Below, in pieces: positions 1-11,900 of a DNA stretch of 64,000 nucleotides. The notes beneath the pieces are model-generated. The model did no database searches. It was not told the DNA's origin and was given only the letters and a program-made list of their open reading frames with translations. Numbering within the stretch: the stretch's first letter is position 1; the number at the start of each line of letters is the position of its first letter. The stretch is from assembly GCF_001874525.1 (NCBI RefSeq), contig NZ_LKAQ01000001.1:124001-188000 (forward strand). The letters are read 5' to 3'. The DNA comes from Pseudodesulfovibrio hydrargyri (GTDB lineage: Bacteria; Desulfobacterota; Desulfovibrionia; Desulfovibrionales; Desulfovibrionaceae). Position numbers and translations under genes: made by a program.

Positions 1-612
1 CTCGGTCTGCCGGTATTCGTCCACCGTCAGCCCCGCGCCCAGGGCGATGGTCCTGCGCAGATCCTCGCCCACCAGGTCGCGCGGGGCGTGGGCGTCGTTG
101 TTGACCACGAGTTTCGCCCCGTGTTTGCGGGCCATGGCGGCCACGTGGCCGTTGGTGTAGCTGTGTCCGCCGCGCGTGGTGATCTCCAGGGCGACTCCCT
201 TTTCCACGGCGAGCTTGACCTCCTCGTCGGTGATCAGGCCGGGATGGGCCAGGATGTCCACCCCCGCCTCGATGGCCGCCAGGTTGGTGCCGGGGGCCAC
301 GGGCTCCACCGGCGTCTCGCCGTGCATGACCACCACCTGCGCTCCGGCGTCACGCGCGCTCTTGACCATCTCGGCGATGAGCGCGGGCGGCACGTGGGTC
401 AGTTCGACCCCGGCCAGGACGTTGATGTCGAAGAAGTGCCCGTGTTTCTTGACGAAGCGAAGCACGTTTTCGAGGATGTGGTAGGTGGTCGCCTCGTCCG
501 CGTGGTCGGTCATGCAGAGGGCCTTGTAGCCCAGCACTTCGGCCCGGCGGACGAGTTCGGCGGGGATCAGTTCCCCGTCGCTGAAAATGGTATGGGTGTG
601 CAGATCGATCAT
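1..612 (-). CDS. PHP-domain metal-dependent phosphoesterase (3' end outside window)
   Basis: The protein starts at ATG 612 with MIDLHTHTIFSDGE, the first PHP metal-binding motif (HxH). Further expected ligands follow in order: MTDHAD, ELTHVPP, MHGE, AHPG and NNDAH. About 204 codons are visible and the stop lies beyond position 1. PHP proteins are metal-dependent hydrolases such as histidinol phosphatase, polymerase-associated exonucleases and small phosphoesterases; nothing here fixes the substrate. The start is 7 bases after the stop of the DUF151 gene, so it is probably the last member of a miaB-DUF151-PHP transcript. Family assignment is firm, the specific reaction is not. Confidence 0.85.
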   Translation of the reverse strand, partial: MIDLHTHTIFSDGELIPAELVRRAEVLGYKALCMTDHADEATTYHILENVLRFVKKHGHFFDINVLAGVELTHVPPALIAEMVKSARDAGAQVVVMHGETPVEPVAPGTNLAAIEAGVDILAHPGLITDEEVKLAVEKGVALEITTRGGHSYTNGHVAAMARKHGAKLVVNNDAHAPRDLVGEDLRRTIALGAGLTVDEYRQTE

Positions 613-619
613 GCGGGGC

Positions 620-1107
620 CTACATCTTGTATTTGATGTCGTCTTCTGAGAGCTTGTCCAATTCTTCCTGCCACTTGTCGGCGTTTTCCGTCTTGATGAC
701 CGTTTCGGGATGATCCGGGAACGCGCCCCCGGCCTCATTGAGGACCGCCTCGCCCGCGAAGATGGGGCATTCGGCGCGCACGGCCAGGGCAATGGCGTCC
801 GACGGGCGGCTGTCCAGGCGCAGGGTCTCCTCCTTGGCCGAGACCACGATCTCGGCGAAGAAGGTCCCGTTCTCGATGTCGGTGATCTCCACGCGATTGA
901 CGGTGCCGCCCAGGGAGCGGACGGCGTTGAGCAGCAGATCGTGGGTCATGGGCCGGGGGAACGGCACCTTGTTGATGGCCATGGATATGGCCATGGCCTC
1001 CATGGCCCCGATCCAGATGGGCAGGACCCTGGTCTCTTCCTCGTCCTTGAGGACGATGATCGGAGACTTGCCCGCCTCGTCCACCGCCAGTCCGAAAATT
1101 TCGACCT

Positions 1108-1114
<7 letters not shown>
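620..1114 (-). CDS. Bifunctional nuclease family protein (DUF151)
   Basis: About 164 residues starting at GTG 1114 (VVKVEIFGLAVDE). A GGGAGAGAGG ribosome site lies roughly a dozen bases upstream, and the start overlaps the miaB stop by 7 bases. The core is typical DUF151/BFN: LPIWIGAMEAMAI, RPMTHDLLLN and RLDSRPSDAIALAVR. BFN-domain proteins have been linked to nuclease activity in plants and occur widely in bacteria, often without known function. A longer frame runs upstream to 1333, but it lies inside miaB and looks like noise (Arg/Gly-rich), so the GTG start is preferred. The overlap suggests translational coupling with miaB. Confidence 0.85.
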
Positions 1115-2454
<1,340 letters not shown>

Positions 2455-2464
2455 ATCCGTTCAT

Positions 2465-2483
2465 CCGGCCGCAATGCGGCCGG
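2465..2483. other. GC-rich inverted repeat just upstream of miaB
   Basis: Perfect 8-bp arms CCGGCCGC / GCGGCCGG around a 3-base AAT loop, about 10 bases before the miaB start. Read towards miaB no T-run follows, so it is not a typical intrinsic terminator in that direction. On the opposite strand it is followed by CCTTTT. It could limit readthrough from the plus side or form a leader hairpin. Function is not established. Confidence 0.45.
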
Positions 2484-2528
2484 TCCTTTTCGTTTCAGGC
2501 CGATATTTCGGCACGGTTAAGGGGGCAA

Positions 2529-3116
2529 TTATACACTGGCGAGCCAAGTGTCTACAAAGTGCAAGGTTTTTCTCAACGTCTCTTCTTCGGTCAGTTCGGT
2601 GTTGTCGATGACGAACTCGGCCAAGGGGTCCTGCTCAAAGGGGACATCCACCCCGACGACATCACCCAATCCATCGAAATCATACCCTGTTTCCTTGCGT
2701 ACAAGGGCCTTGCGGTAGAGGTCGGCCATGACCTTTCCCGCAGGCCGGGAGGCCTCGCGCACCATGGCCGTTTCCAGGTCGCAATGCACGAAGATTTCAG
2801 CGAAGCGAAAAATTTTTTCCCGGGCGGTACGGCGCATGGACACCCGGTAGGCGGAGCCGTCCAGAATCACGTTACGCCCCTCGCGAGCCAATCCGGCCGC
2901 CTCCTCGGCGAACATCCGGTAGGCCGTCTCGCGCTCCTCGGGAGTGTACTCGGGTTCCGGGAAATAGGCCTTGCGCCGCTCGTCCATCTGCAGCAGGACC
3001 GCGTCCACGCCCCGGCCTTGCAGCGCGTCGCGCAGGCCGCGCGACAGGGTGGACTTGCCGCTGCCGGGCAGGCCGACCACCCAGATCGCCCAGCCTTCCC
3101 CGGTCCGGTCGGCCAT
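2529..3116 (-). CDS. P-loop kinase, APS-kinase/AAA_33-like
   Basis: About 195 residues starting at ATG 3116, two bases after the stop of the phosphotransferase-like gene. The Walker A motif GLPGSGKSTLSR lies near the N-terminus, followed by LQMDERRK and NVILDGSAYRVSMRRTAR, a layout similar to adenylylsulfate kinases and AAA_33 kinases. A sulfate reducer using dissimilatory APS reduction does not obviously need APS kinase. The tight pairing with a COG2187-like phosphotransferase recalls two-domain proteins in other bacteria that fuse the same modules, so a shared small-molecule kinase role is more likely than PAPS synthesis. Substrate unknown. Confidence 0.75.
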   Translation of the reverse strand: MADRTGEGWAIWVVGLPGSGKSTLSRGLRDALQGRGVDAVLLQMDERRKAYFPEPEYTPEERETAYRMFAEEAAGLAREGRNVILDGSAYRVSMRRTAREKIFRFAEIFVHCDLETAMVREASRPAGKVMADLYRKALVRKETGYDFDGLGDVVGVDVPFEQDPLAEFVIDNTELTEEETLRKTLHFVDTWLASV

Positions 3117-3118
3117 GG

Positions 3119-4201
3119 CTACTCCAGGTACCGGTTGACGTGTTCCCAGTCGAAGACCTGGTCTTCGAGGACATTGGACACGAAATTGAACAAGCGGCGG
3201 CGCACCGGATCGGGGTGGTCGGGGTACCACTCGGGCGAGGCGATAACCAGACCGCGGAAGACGCAGAACGGGGCCAGGACCTCCAGTACCTCGGTATCCC
3301 CGGTGCGCTCCAGGTATTCACTGAAATAGGCCAGGTACAGTTCCCGGAAGGGACCGGCCAGCTTCTCGTGGTCGTACAGCGCCCAGAGCAGATAGTTGAC
3401 GGCCATGGAGGCCAGGTCGCCGCCCGGCTCGCCCCACTCGCCCCGGCTGCGGTCGAGCACCGAAAAGTCCCCATCGTCGGAAACCAGCACGTTCCACGGG
3501 TGGAAATCCCCGTGCACCGCGCTCAGCCGGTGGGCATACCCCTTCAGTTTCCAGCGCCAGTCGATGAGCCGCTTTTCCAGGGTCTTGAACCGATCCGGGC
3601 CGAAAAAGGCGTAGTCCCGGGGAAAGGCCTCGTCCACCAGCCCGAGGATGCACTCGCTGGCCCCGAGCAGGTTGCGGATGCGTCGGGAGTACAGGGGCGG
3701 GTCTTCGAGCTTTTCGGCGTGCACTCCGGCCAGCCAGCGGGCGAACTCGCGGGCCGTTTCCAGGTCCCGGTCGAGCAGTTCGCTTTTGCGGATGCGTTCC
3801 AGGTCCAGGAAGTAATCGTGCCCTTCGAGCTTCTCGTTGACGATGAAAAACTCTTTGGGGTCGCGTACCGGGATGAGCGCGTCCGCGCCGTCCACGTAGC
3901 CGAATCCGAGGGGATGGACATGGCGGGGCATGCGGGCCGAGGTCTCGTACTGGAACATGAGGATGGCCGCCCGGTCCCAGTAGAACTGATGGCCGTACTT
4001 GTCCCCTTTCATGACCGAGAACACGGCCTCCCGGACCTCGCTGCCGACCTGAAAGCGGACCAGAAGAGGCTTGCCGTAGCCGAAACCCTTCATGCCCTGG
4101 GCGTTGAGACTGCCGATGTCGCCCGCGCCCAGAAGGCGGACTCCGTCGCCGTACACGCGCCGCAGGTACGTTTCGATGGCCTGGACCTTGAGTTCGATCA
4201 T
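3119..4201 (-). CDS. Aminoglycoside-phosphotransferase-like (APH family) kinase
   Basis: 360 residues, ATG 4201 behind a strong GAGGAGG site. The catalytic loop VHGDFHPWNVLV and the downstream VLDRS metal-binding segment mark the APH/choline-kinase fold (the usual DFG-like Asp is followed by RSRGEWGEPGGD). These enzymes phosphorylate hydroxyls of small molecules; antibiotic resistance should not be assumed. It is followed two bases later by a P-loop kinase gene, matching the domain order of fused bifunctional phosphotransferase/ATP-binding proteins. Substrate not identifiable from sequence. Confidence 0.8.
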   Translation of the reverse strand: MIELKVQAIETYLRRVYGDGVRLLGAGDIGSLNAQGMKGFGYGKPLLVRFQVGSEVREAVFSVMKGDKYGHQFYWDRAAILMFQYETSARMPRHVHPLGFGYVDGADALIPVRDPKEFFIVNEKLEGHDYFLDLERIRKSELLDRDLETAREFARWLAGVHAEKLEDPPLYSRRIRNLLGASECILGLVDEAFPRDYAFFGPDRFKTLEKRLIDWRWKLKGYAHRLSAVHGDFHPWNVLVSDDGDFSVLDRSRGEWGEPGGDLASMAVNYLLWALYDHEKLAGPFRELYLAYFSEYLERTGDTEVLEVLAPFCVFRGLVIASPEWYPDHPDPVRRRLFNFVSNVLEDQVFDWEHVNRYLE

Positions 4202-4232
4202 GTCGCCCTCCTCGGCCCCATCGGGCCGCAGG

Positions 4233-5168
4233 CTACGTCAGTGGTCCGAAGACCGACTCGTAGCGCTCGGTGAATTCCTCCAGGGTGAAGGTGTGCTCCT
4301 GGGTGCCCTTGAACTCCACCGCGTAGGTGGCGCAGGTGGCGCCCAGCTTGCAGGATTCGGCCACGGTCTTGCCCATGGACAGTCCCTTGAGCAGCCCGGC
4401 GCGGAAGGCGTCCCCGGCCCCGGTGGGGTCGAGCACTTCCCTGGCCGGGACCACGCCGATGGTGGTGTCGCCGTCCTTGCAACTGACCATGGAGCCCTTT
4501 TCGCCCAGGGTGGTGATCAGGTAGCCGACCTGGCCGACGATGTCCTCCTTGGACATGCCGGTGGACTTCATGACCATCTCCAACTCGTAGTCGTTGACGA
4601 TCAGAATCTCCGCGCCGTTGATGGCCTTTTTCAGATTGTCGCCGCCCAGGGCCGGAATCTGCTGGCCCGGGTCGAAGATGTAGGGGATGCCGTTTTCGCG
4701 GTAATATCTCGGGTGATCGACCATGTCGTTGACGTTGCCCGGCGCGATCAGGCCCATGGCGTCGGACGGGTCGATGCGGGTCATGTCGTACTGGCTGGGG
4801 TATTTCATGGCCCCGGGGTTGAATCCGTTGATCTGATTGTCCGACATGTCCGTGGTGATGTAGCACCCGGCGGTGAACTCCTGCTCGATGGTCCGGATGC
4901 CGTCCAGGGCGATGCCGTAGTGCTGGAGCCGCTCGTCGTAGGGGCCGAAGTCCTTGCCCACCTGGCTCAGGATGGTCGATTTCTCGCCGAGCAGGGACAG
5001 GTTGTAGGCGATGTTGCCGGCCGTGCCGCCGAAGCGTTCGACCAGCCCGTCCACCAGGAAGGAGACGTTGAGAATATGTATTTTATCCGGCAAGATGTGA
5101 TTGGAAAACTTGTCGGGGAAGGTCATGATGCGGTCGAAGGCCAGAGACCCGGAAATGTAGATCTGCAT
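4233..5168 (-). CDS. PfkB-family carbohydrate/nucleoside kinase
   Basis: 311 residues with a ribokinase-like fold. The N-terminal glycine-rich motif is GGTAGNIAYNLSLLG, and the C-terminal signature DPTGAGDAFRAG holds the catalytic Asp and anion hole. The early ISGSLAFDRI and the overall pattern resemble the adenosine-kinase-like branch of PfkB enzymes, but the phosphate acceptor cannot be settled from sequence. ATG 5168 has a good AAGGAG site. It lies 31 bases upstream of the APH-like gene on the same strand and may share its transcript. Confidence 0.88.
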   Translation of the reverse strand: MQIYISGSLAFDRIMTFPDKFSNHILPDKIHILNVSFLVDGLVERFGGTAGNIAYNLSLLGEKSTILSQVGKDFGPYDERLQHYGIALDGIRTIEQEFTAGCYITTDMSDNQINGFNPGAMKYPSQYDMTRIDPSDAMGLIAPGNVNDMVDHPRYYRENGIPYIFDPGQQIPALGGDNLKKAINGAEILIVNDYELEMVMKSTGMSKEDIVGQVGYLITTLGEKGSMVSCKDGDTTIGVVPAREVLDPTGAGDAFRAGLLKGLSMGKTVAESCKLGATCATYAVEFKGTQEHTFTLEEFTERYESVFGPLT

Positions 5169-5240
5169 GAATACTCCTTAGAAACGAATTCGGTTGACCG
5201 GAACCTACGTGCATGCCCGTCCCCCTGTCAACGGGGGCCC

Positions 5241-5570
5241 TTATTCCTTAACGGCCCCGGTCGTTTCGTCCCTGATCCAGGTAAGGAAATCCGGATTGCC
5301 TCCGGTGATCGCCAGGGAGACAACGCACGGCACCTCATAGCCGTGGGCCGCCTGGACGGCTTCGGTTAGCGCCTCCACCAGGTCGTCCCGTGTCTTGGCG
5401 ATGAGCACCGTCTCCTCGCCCCGCTCCACCTTGCCCCGCCACCAGTAGAGCGAGCGCATGCCGGGCAGGATATTCACGCAGGCGGCCAGCCGCTTCTCCA
5501 CGAGCATCCCCCCGACGGCCTCGGCTTCGGCCTCGTCGGCGCAGGTGATGTAGATGAACGACTCGGACAT
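5241..5570 (-). CDS. cutA: Divalent-cation tolerance protein CutA
   Basis: 109 residues. ATG 5570 is chosen because GGAGGAG lies three bases before it; an in-frame ATG at 5582 has no comparable site. The sequence is typical CutA1: YITCADEAEAEAVGG, LAACVNILPGMRSLYWW, TVLIAKT, and a C-terminal YEVPCVVSLAITGG segment. CutA forms very stable trimers; a role in copper tolerance has been proposed and remains unclear. It diverges from nth across a 120-base gap. Confidence 0.93.
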   Translation of the reverse strand: MSESFIYITCADEAEAEAVGGMLVEKRLAACVNILPGMRSLYWWRGKVERGEETVLIAKTRDDLVEALTEAVQAAHGYEVPCVVSLAITGGNPDFLTWIRDETTGAVKE

Positions 5571-5690
5571 GGGCTCCTCCATTTTTATTGATGATACATG
5601 GTTCGGCAGCGGACGCAACCGGCGCGGGGAAAGCTTGGCGCTTGAGCCGAGCGGCCGCAGATGCTAACAACCCTCCGACACGGAGTATGT

Positions 5691-6326
5691 ATGAACAAGA
5701 AAGAACGCGCAGCCGAAATTTTCGACCGTCTCTCGCAACGATACCCTACCCCCAAACCGGCCCTGGACTATACCACGGCCTGGGAACTGCTGGTGGCCAC
5801 GGCCCTGTCCGCCCAGTGCACGGACGAGAGGGTGAACAAGGTCACCCCGGTCTTCTTCGAACGCTGGCCGACGATCGAAGACGCGGCCGGGGCCGACGTG
5901 GCCGAAATCGAGGACGTGGTCCGTTCCACCGGATTCTTCCGCAACAAGGCCAAGAACATCAAGGCCGCGGCGCAACGCATCATGAGCGAATACAACGGCG
6001 AGGTGCCCCGGACCATGGCCGAACTGATCACGCTCGGCGGCGTGGCCCGCAAGACCGCGAGCATCGTCCTGGCCAACGCGTTCGGCGTGAACGAGGGCAT
6101 CGCCGTGGACACCCACGTCAAACGGCTGGCCTTCCGCATGGGGCTGACCACCAAGACCGACCCCATTCCCATCGAAAAAGACCTCATGCCGCTCTTTCCG
6201 CGCAAGACCTGGGGCGACGTCAACCACCTCCTGGTCTTCTTCGGCCGCGAAGTCTGCCCGGCGCGCAAGCCCAAGTGCGACATCTGCGAGCTCAATGACA
6301 TCTGCCCGAAAAAGGGGGTCGCGTAA
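5691..6326 (+). CDS. nth: Endonuclease III, DNA glycosylase/AP lyase
   Basis: 211 residues. ATG 5691 follows CGGAG at normal spacing. The helix-hairpin-helix [13 protein letters not shown] contains the Schiff-base lysine (K121), the catalytic aspartate is in VDTHVKR (D140), and the C-terminal [4Fe-4S] loop has C189, C196, C199 and C205 with the standard 6-2-5 spacing. It excises oxidised pyrimidines in base-excision repair. The TAA stop overlaps the ATG of tgt (TAATG), so the two are translationally coupled. Confidence 0.96.
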   Translation: MNKKERAAEIFDRLSQRYPTPKPALDYTTAWELLVATALSAQCTDERVNKVTPVFFERWPTIEDAAGADVAEIEDVVRSTGFFRNKAKNIKAAAQRIMSEYNGEVPRTMAELITLGGVARKTASIVLANAFGVNEGIAVDTHVKRLAFRMGLTTKTDPIPIEKDLMPLFPRKTWGDVNHLLVFFGREVCPARKPKCDICELNDICPKKGVA

Positions 6327-7444
6327 TGACCAGGCCCGGCGATTTCACCATCCACGCCACGGACAACCTGGCCCGGCGCGCCACCCTGGGCACGGCGCAC
6401 GGCGACATCCAGACGCCCATATTCATGCCGGTCGGCACCCAGGGCACGGTCAAGAGCCTGACCCCGCTCGACCTGGAGGAGATGGAGGCCCAGATCATCC
6501 TGGGCAACACCTACCACCTGTACCTGCGGCCCGGCGACGATCTGGTCGCCCGGCGCGGCGGCCTGCACAAGTTCGCGGGCTGGAAGCGGCCCATCCTGAC
6601 CGACTCCGGCGGGTTCCAGGTCTTCAGCCTGGAGGGCATCCGCAAGCTCTCCGAGGAAGGCGTGGAGTTCCGTTCCTACATCGACGGGTCCAAACACTTC
6701 TTCTCCCCGGAAAAGGCCATCGACATCCAGAGAAACCTCGGCTCGGACATCATGATGGTGCTCGACGAGTGCGTGGGCTACGGCAACGACCGCGCCTACA
6801 CCGAGAAGTCCCTGGAGATGACCACCCGCTGGGCGCGGCGCTGCCGCGACCACTACCCCAAGGGCAGCGGCGGCCAGCTCATGTTCGGCATCGTCCAGGG
6901 CGGATTCTACAAGGACCTGCGCGACCGCAGCCTTGAACAGCTGCGCGAGATCGACTTCGAGGGGTTCGCCATCGGCGGCCTGTCCGTGGGCGAGTCCACC
7001 GAGGAGATGTACGACATCCTGCACCACATCGCGCCCAAGCTGCCGCATGAAAAGCCCCGCTATCTCATGGGGGTGGGCACGCCGCTGGACATCCTGGAAG
7101 GGGTCTCGGCGGGCGTGGACATGTTCGACTGCGTCCTGCCCTCGCGCAACGCCCGCAACGGGACCCTGTTCACCTCCACGGGCAAGATCAACATCAAGCG
7201 CGCCGAATACGCAGAGGACGACTCGCCGCTGGATCCGAACTGCGGCTGCTACACCTGCCGCAACTTCACCAAGGCGTACCTGCGCCACCTGTACATGGCC
7301 AAGGAGCTGCTCTCCTACCGGCTGAACACCTACCACAACCTGTACTTCTACCTGGACCTGATGAAACAGATCAGAAAGGCCATCGAGGAAGGCTCCTTCC
7401 GCGAGCTCAAGGGCAGATACGAAGCGGCCTACGGCCAGCGCTAG
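6326..7444 (+). CDS. tgt: tRNA-guanine transglycosylase
   Basis: 372 residues. Tgt swaps the wobble guanine of GUN anticodons for preQ1 in queuosine synthesis. Visible landmarks are [11 protein letters not shown] with the general-base Asp (about D93), the GGLSVGES loop, the nucleophile in [14 protein letters not shown] (D268), and the zinc site [18 protein letters not shown]. Length is normal. It starts on the last base of nth and ends 9 bases before the convergent BrkB gene. Confidence 0.97.
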   Translation: MTRPGDFTIHATDNLARRATLGTAHGDIQTPIFMPVGTQGTVKSLTPLDLEEMEAQIILGNTYHLYLRPGDDLVARRGGLHKFAGWKRPILTDSGGFQVFSLEGIRKLSEEGVEFRSYIDGSKHFFSPEKAIDIQRNLGSDIMMVLDECVGYGNDRAYTEKSLEMTTRWARRCRDHYPKGSGGQLMFGIVQGGFYKDLRDRSLEQLREIDFEGFAIGGLSVGESTEEMYDILHHIAPKLPHEKPRYLMGVGTPLDILEGVSAGVDMFDCVLPSRNARNGTLFTSTGKINIKRAEYAEDDSPLDPNCGCYTCRNFTKAYLRHLYMAKELLSYRLNTYHNLYFYLDLMKQIRKAIEEGSFRELKGRYEAAYGQR

Positions 7445-7453
7445 GCTTCGGGA

Positions 7454-8842
7454 TCAGGAACGCTGCGGGCAACGGCCCGCCTCGTCTTCCGGGACGATGC
7501 CGAACACGGCGCCCGGGTATTCCTCGGCGCATTGCAGCAGGGTCATGTTGGCCTCGCTGTTGGCCGTGGCCTCGCCCAGACCGCCCAGGATACTGTCCAG
7601 GAAGCCGTACTTCTGGTCGAACTCGGCAAAGACACGCTGCTCGCCTTCCATGTTCACGGCCCGGATGACGTCGAGCACGCGCACGTCCGCCAATTCCCGG
7701 GCCGGGGCATAGACCTCGCACCCCGGCACCTCGGCCGGGATGGTGTAGCCCGCCTGCTGCAGCACGCGGAACAGGTCCGAGACCAGGGTGGCCGGGGCCA
7801 TGAGGCCGTCGGATATCTCCTCCACGGACGGCAGTTGGCCGCCGTCGTGGAATCGCTTGGCCAGCACGACCATCATCAGCACCGCGATCTTCTGCCGTTC
7901 ATACGGCGTGGCCGAGCCGAAATAGCGCTGCTTGACGAAGGAATTGATGTTCTGCCAGGCGTGGCTGACCTGGGCCCCCAGCAGGACGATGACCCAGCTG
8001 AGATAGATCCAGACCAAAAGCAGCGGCAGCTGGGCGAAGCTGCCGTAGATGGCGTTGTACTTGACCGCGCCGATCTGCCAGTTGATGTACAGCCACTGGG
8101 CCATCTGCCACAGCACCCCGCCGACCGCGCCGCCGAGGAGCGCGGCCCGGACGCGCACGCGGGTGTTGGGAATGAAGGCGTACATCATGGAAAAGGCCAT
8201 GATGATCAGCAGATAGGGAACGGCCTTGAGGAACACGGTCTCCAGATAGCCGATGGCCTTGAGGCTCATCAGACGGGCGATGAAGTCCTGGTTCTGCAGG
8301 CTGAAGTTGAAGCTCGAAGCGATGAACAGGAAGATCGGGCCAAAGAGGATGATCGGGAAAAAGTCCGTGATCCTGCGCCAGGCGGACCGCCCCTTGTTCA
8401 CGCTCCAGATGACGTTGAAGGCCTTTTCGATGGTCCCCACCAGAGAGAGGACGGTGAAGAGCAATGTGACCACGCCGACCCAGCCCAGGGCCTGAACATT
8501 GGTCCGGTCGATGTATTCGATGATCTTGTCCGCCACCTCGGGCTGGCCCGTGGTCAGGTGCAGGATCAGGTCGCGCATCTTGCCGGTGTTCTGGAAACCG
8601 AACCCCTTGGAGATGGAGAAGGCCACGGCCAGGAACGGGACGATGGACAGGATGGTGGTGAAGGTCAGGGCCGCCGCGCGGATGATGGTCTGATCCTTCA
8701 CGAAGCTGAAGAACACCAGGTAGAGCAGGCGGCAGGCACCCCGCCAGGTGCGCAACCAGTACGGCGTCTCCGGGGTGTTGCGCTCCCAGATGTCCTCCAC
8801 CAACCGCCTCTTCAGCTGTATGACCTTCCGCGCCAGACTCAT
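7454..8842 (-). CDS. YihY/BrkB-family integral membrane protein
   Basis: 462 residues with about six hydrophobic segments in the first two thirds and a soluble C-terminal tail of about 130 residues. Family features include ALTFTTILSIVPFLAV, GTIEKAFNVIWSVNKGRSAWRR and WIYLSWVIVLLGAQVSH. The family was once annotated as RNase BN, which is incorrect; actual function is unknown, with suggestions in envelope or virulence roles. The C-terminal tail after about residue 320 looks like a winged-helix-like extension seen in many YihY proteins of this group. It lies 85 bases downstream of the AsmA gene on the same strand. Confidence 0.88.
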   Translation of the reverse strand: MSLARKVIQLKRRLVEDIWERNTPETPYWLRTWRGACRLLYLVFFSFVKDQTIIRAAALTFTTILSIVPFLAVAFSISKGFGFQNTGKMRDLILHLTTGQPEVADKIIEYIDRTNVQALGWVGVVTLLFTVLSLVGTIEKAFNVIWSVNKGRSAWRRITDFFPIILFGPIFLFIASSFNFSLQNQDFIARLMSLKAIGYLETVFLKAVPYLLIIMAFSMMYAFIPNTRVRVRAALLGGAVGGVLWQMAQWLYINWQIGAVKYNAIYGSFAQLPLLLVWIYLSWVIVLLGAQVSHAWQNINSFVKQRYFGSATPYERQKIAVLMMVVLAKRFHDGGQLPSVEEISDGLMAPATLVSDLFRVLQQAGYTIPAEVPGCEVYAPARELADVRVLDVIRAVNMEGEQRVFAEFDQKYGFLDSILGGLGEATANSEANMTLLQCAEEYPGAVFGIVPEDEAGRCPQRS

Positions 8843-8927
8843 GACCGCTCCACGTTGGAATTGAGGTTTCGTCCTGGTTGTCGCTTACATCTTTTGCGAA
8901 CGCGCAGGCAAGCCCGCTGTCCTCCGA

Positions 8928-11900
8928 TCAGAACAGATCCCGCAGAAATTCAAAGGACTTCTTGGGCAGGCTCAGGATGTTCAGCACCGTGTCGTTAACG
9001 ATCTTGCCCGTGGGCACCTCCACCTTGGGGTCGGTCAGCTTGCCCGTCAGATGCAGGGTCACGCTCGGCACGGCCACGAAATCGTTGCGAATGGACAGGT
9101 CGATGGTGTTGGCGGGCAGGCTGAAGCCTCCCTCTCCGTAAGACTGCAACACGGGCGGGGCCTCAAGCCGGAATTGGTCGAGGGTGAACACCCCCTGCTT
9201 CACCGTGGCCTCGGAGGATGCCCGGCGGAAGGTCGTCCGCCCTTCGGTCTTGCGCTGCACGTCCGCGCCGATCTGGAGGGTCCGGCCCGCATTGGCCTGC
9301 TTGGGCTTGAGGTCCCATCCTGTGAACTTGAACGATCCGTTGGTGATCCGGAGCGAGGCCGTGCCGTCCAGGTTGGCCAGGATGTCGTCGTCGGTCCGTC
9401 CCACGCTGTACAGGTCCGCCTTGATGTCCGTCTCTCCGCGCAGATATTCGCGTTCGGCCATGTCCTCCATGAACGGACCGGCCTGCATGCCGTTCACGTC
9501 CAGAACCAGGTGCAGGTCCAGGGCCTTTTCGTCCGCCTGGCCCTCCAGGTCCGCCTTGAGCGTCCCCCCGTGGATCCTGCCTTGCACTTCGGCCAGATGG
9601 ATGGCTCCCTCGTTGGCACGGACAAATCCTTCCAACGACTCGCTGCGGACCCGGGCCAGGGTGAACTCCTGAAAGAGGACCTTGCCGTTGAGTTTGAGAA
9701 AACGGAGAAATTCGAGCGGCAGGTCGGTGGGTGTGGACTCGGGCTCCCTGCCCTCGCGGACGTCGCTCAAGGTGGGAGCCGGTGCGGGCGTCAGGTAGCG
9801 GTCCAGGTTAAAGGACCCGGCGGCCAGGGAAAAGGCGAACAGGGGATGCGCATACCCGGTGGCGACCACATGGCCCTTGACCGGAGTGCCGTCCAGTTCG
9901 CCGCTCAGCTCGCTCAGGGTGAACCCCTCACCATCGGCCTTGAACCGCGTCTTCAGGGACGCGCTCCGCAGGGCGTCGGTATCCCTGGTGCGGATGTTCT
10001 CGCCGGTCAGGAGATAGACGATTCGCTTGGGATCGGCCTGGGCAACGGACAGGCTGCCCTCGACCCGCCGGTCCTTGGCCCCGCCCGCCAGCCGCGCGTC
10101 GCCCGCCAGCGTGGTCTCGAATGCCTGGATCACGGTGTCGGTCAGGGCCGCCTCGCCGCCCTTGGAGTCGAAGGCGACCTTGCCTCCGAAGGTCAGCCGA
10201 CTGGCCGCCTTGGGCAACAGGGAGGTGGTCAGGTAGCCATTGACGGCCATGCCGGAGCTCTTGGCGCGGAGTTCGTCGACAGCCGTGGAAAACGGTCCCT
10301 CGGCCGTGACGTTTACCGATTCAAGGTCGCCGCCGCTGCGCAGCTTCAACCCCGCGGACAGCACGGAGTTCCATACGCCCTTGGCACCTTTTCCATCGGG
10401 ACGGACCTTCAATTCCAGGTCGGCCTTGGAATACTCCAGGGAGAGCGGATCGCCCTTTATCCGCCTGGCCTCGGCCCTGCCCTGTCCAAGGGATAACCGG
10501 ACGAGGCCGGTAAGATGCTGCAGGATGTAGATGGAACGGACCTCGGGCGGGCAGGACATGGCCGGGACCGAGAATTCCAGGTGGGCCGTGCCCGGTCCGT
10601 CGAAACGCACCGGAGTGCGGTGCAAAAACTCGAACCCGCGCCGCTGGGACTCGGCGTCAAGCACGCCGTTCAGGGCCAGGGTCGGCTCGCCCTTCCCGGC
10701 CTCGCCCAGGACCACGGTCATGCTCCCGCCCAGGGAGGCCAGGCCTTCGCGGATGGCCCCGGCGTCAAAGGCGATGCCCCTGTCCGTGGCGTCCACATTC
10801 AGACGGATGTCCGAGACCAGGGTGTCCAGGACATCGAAGCCGTCCGCCCGGATCGTGCCGCTGCCCCGGAAGGCCCGGAAGAACGGCAGGCTGAAGTCGT
10901 CCCAGACGAACGGGGTGCCGGTGCGGAACAGGGGCAGGTAGTTGTCCAGATCGATGGTGTCGGCCCGCAGGGCAAAATCGAAGACCGGACGAGTCCAGTC
11001 CTTGAAGCCGCACTGGCCGCGCACGGTGATGTCGTCCAGGGTCAGGATGAGGTTTTCGAAGCTCGCTCCGTCCTCGGTGACGTGCACGTAGGAAGCCAGC
11101 GCGCTGCTGTTCAATCCGTCCACGTCCTTGATCGGCAGGTCCGGAGCGTATTGGGCTATGAGCCGGCGCGGCGCGAAGGGATGCACGGTGATGTGCCCCC
11201 TGAAGTCCAGCCCCTTCTCCAGGTCGCCGGAGGTCATGTCGCCCTCGGCGAGCAAGCCGAACAGGCTGGCCTTGAAATCCTCGAAGGCCACGGTCCGCTT
11301 GTCCCAGTCCAGGTCCATCCTGGCGATGAATTCGCCTGGTTCGGCCTTGTCGGGCAGGAAATCGCCGTACACCCTGGCCTGTACGCTCGCCTGCGAAAAG
11401 ACCGGCGGGGTGCCGTCGTCCATGACCCGGACCATGCCCTTGAGGACCAGATCGGCCTTGATCCCCTGGTCGGCCCAGGAAAAGTCGCTCCGGAGGGAGA
11501 ACGGCACGTCCTCTCCCAGAGTCACGGTCCCGGTGTGGATGTCGATGCCGGAGAGCTTGTATTCGGTGCCAGCCATCTCGTCGCGAAACAGAATCTCGGC
11601 GTCGGTGATCTCCACACTGTCCACGGCAAAGGTCCATTCCTGGTCCGGGGACGGGCCGGACATGGCGCGCCCGCTCCGCTCAAGCATGGATTGCCAGTTG
11701 AAGACGCCCGCCTTGTCGCGGACCAGGACTCCCTCGACCCCGGCAAGATCCAGGGAATCCACTTCAATGCGCCGGGAAAGAAGCGGGATGATCCGCACGC
11801 TGATGTCGATGTCGTCGAACCGGGCCGCCGGGCCGTCGCCAAAGCCCGGGGCCTCCCCTATGGCCAAATCCTCCACGGTCAGTGCCAGCCGGGGCCAGAT

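Noticed and set aside
3119..4201. Aminoglycoside resistance gene
   Set aside because: APH-fold kinases are broad; the neighbour and the lack of signs of mobility argue for a metabolic kinase.
7454..8842. Ribonuclease BN annotation for the YihY/BrkB protein
   Set aside because: The RNase BN name was transferred to this family in error; the real enzyme is the RNase Z-type protein.
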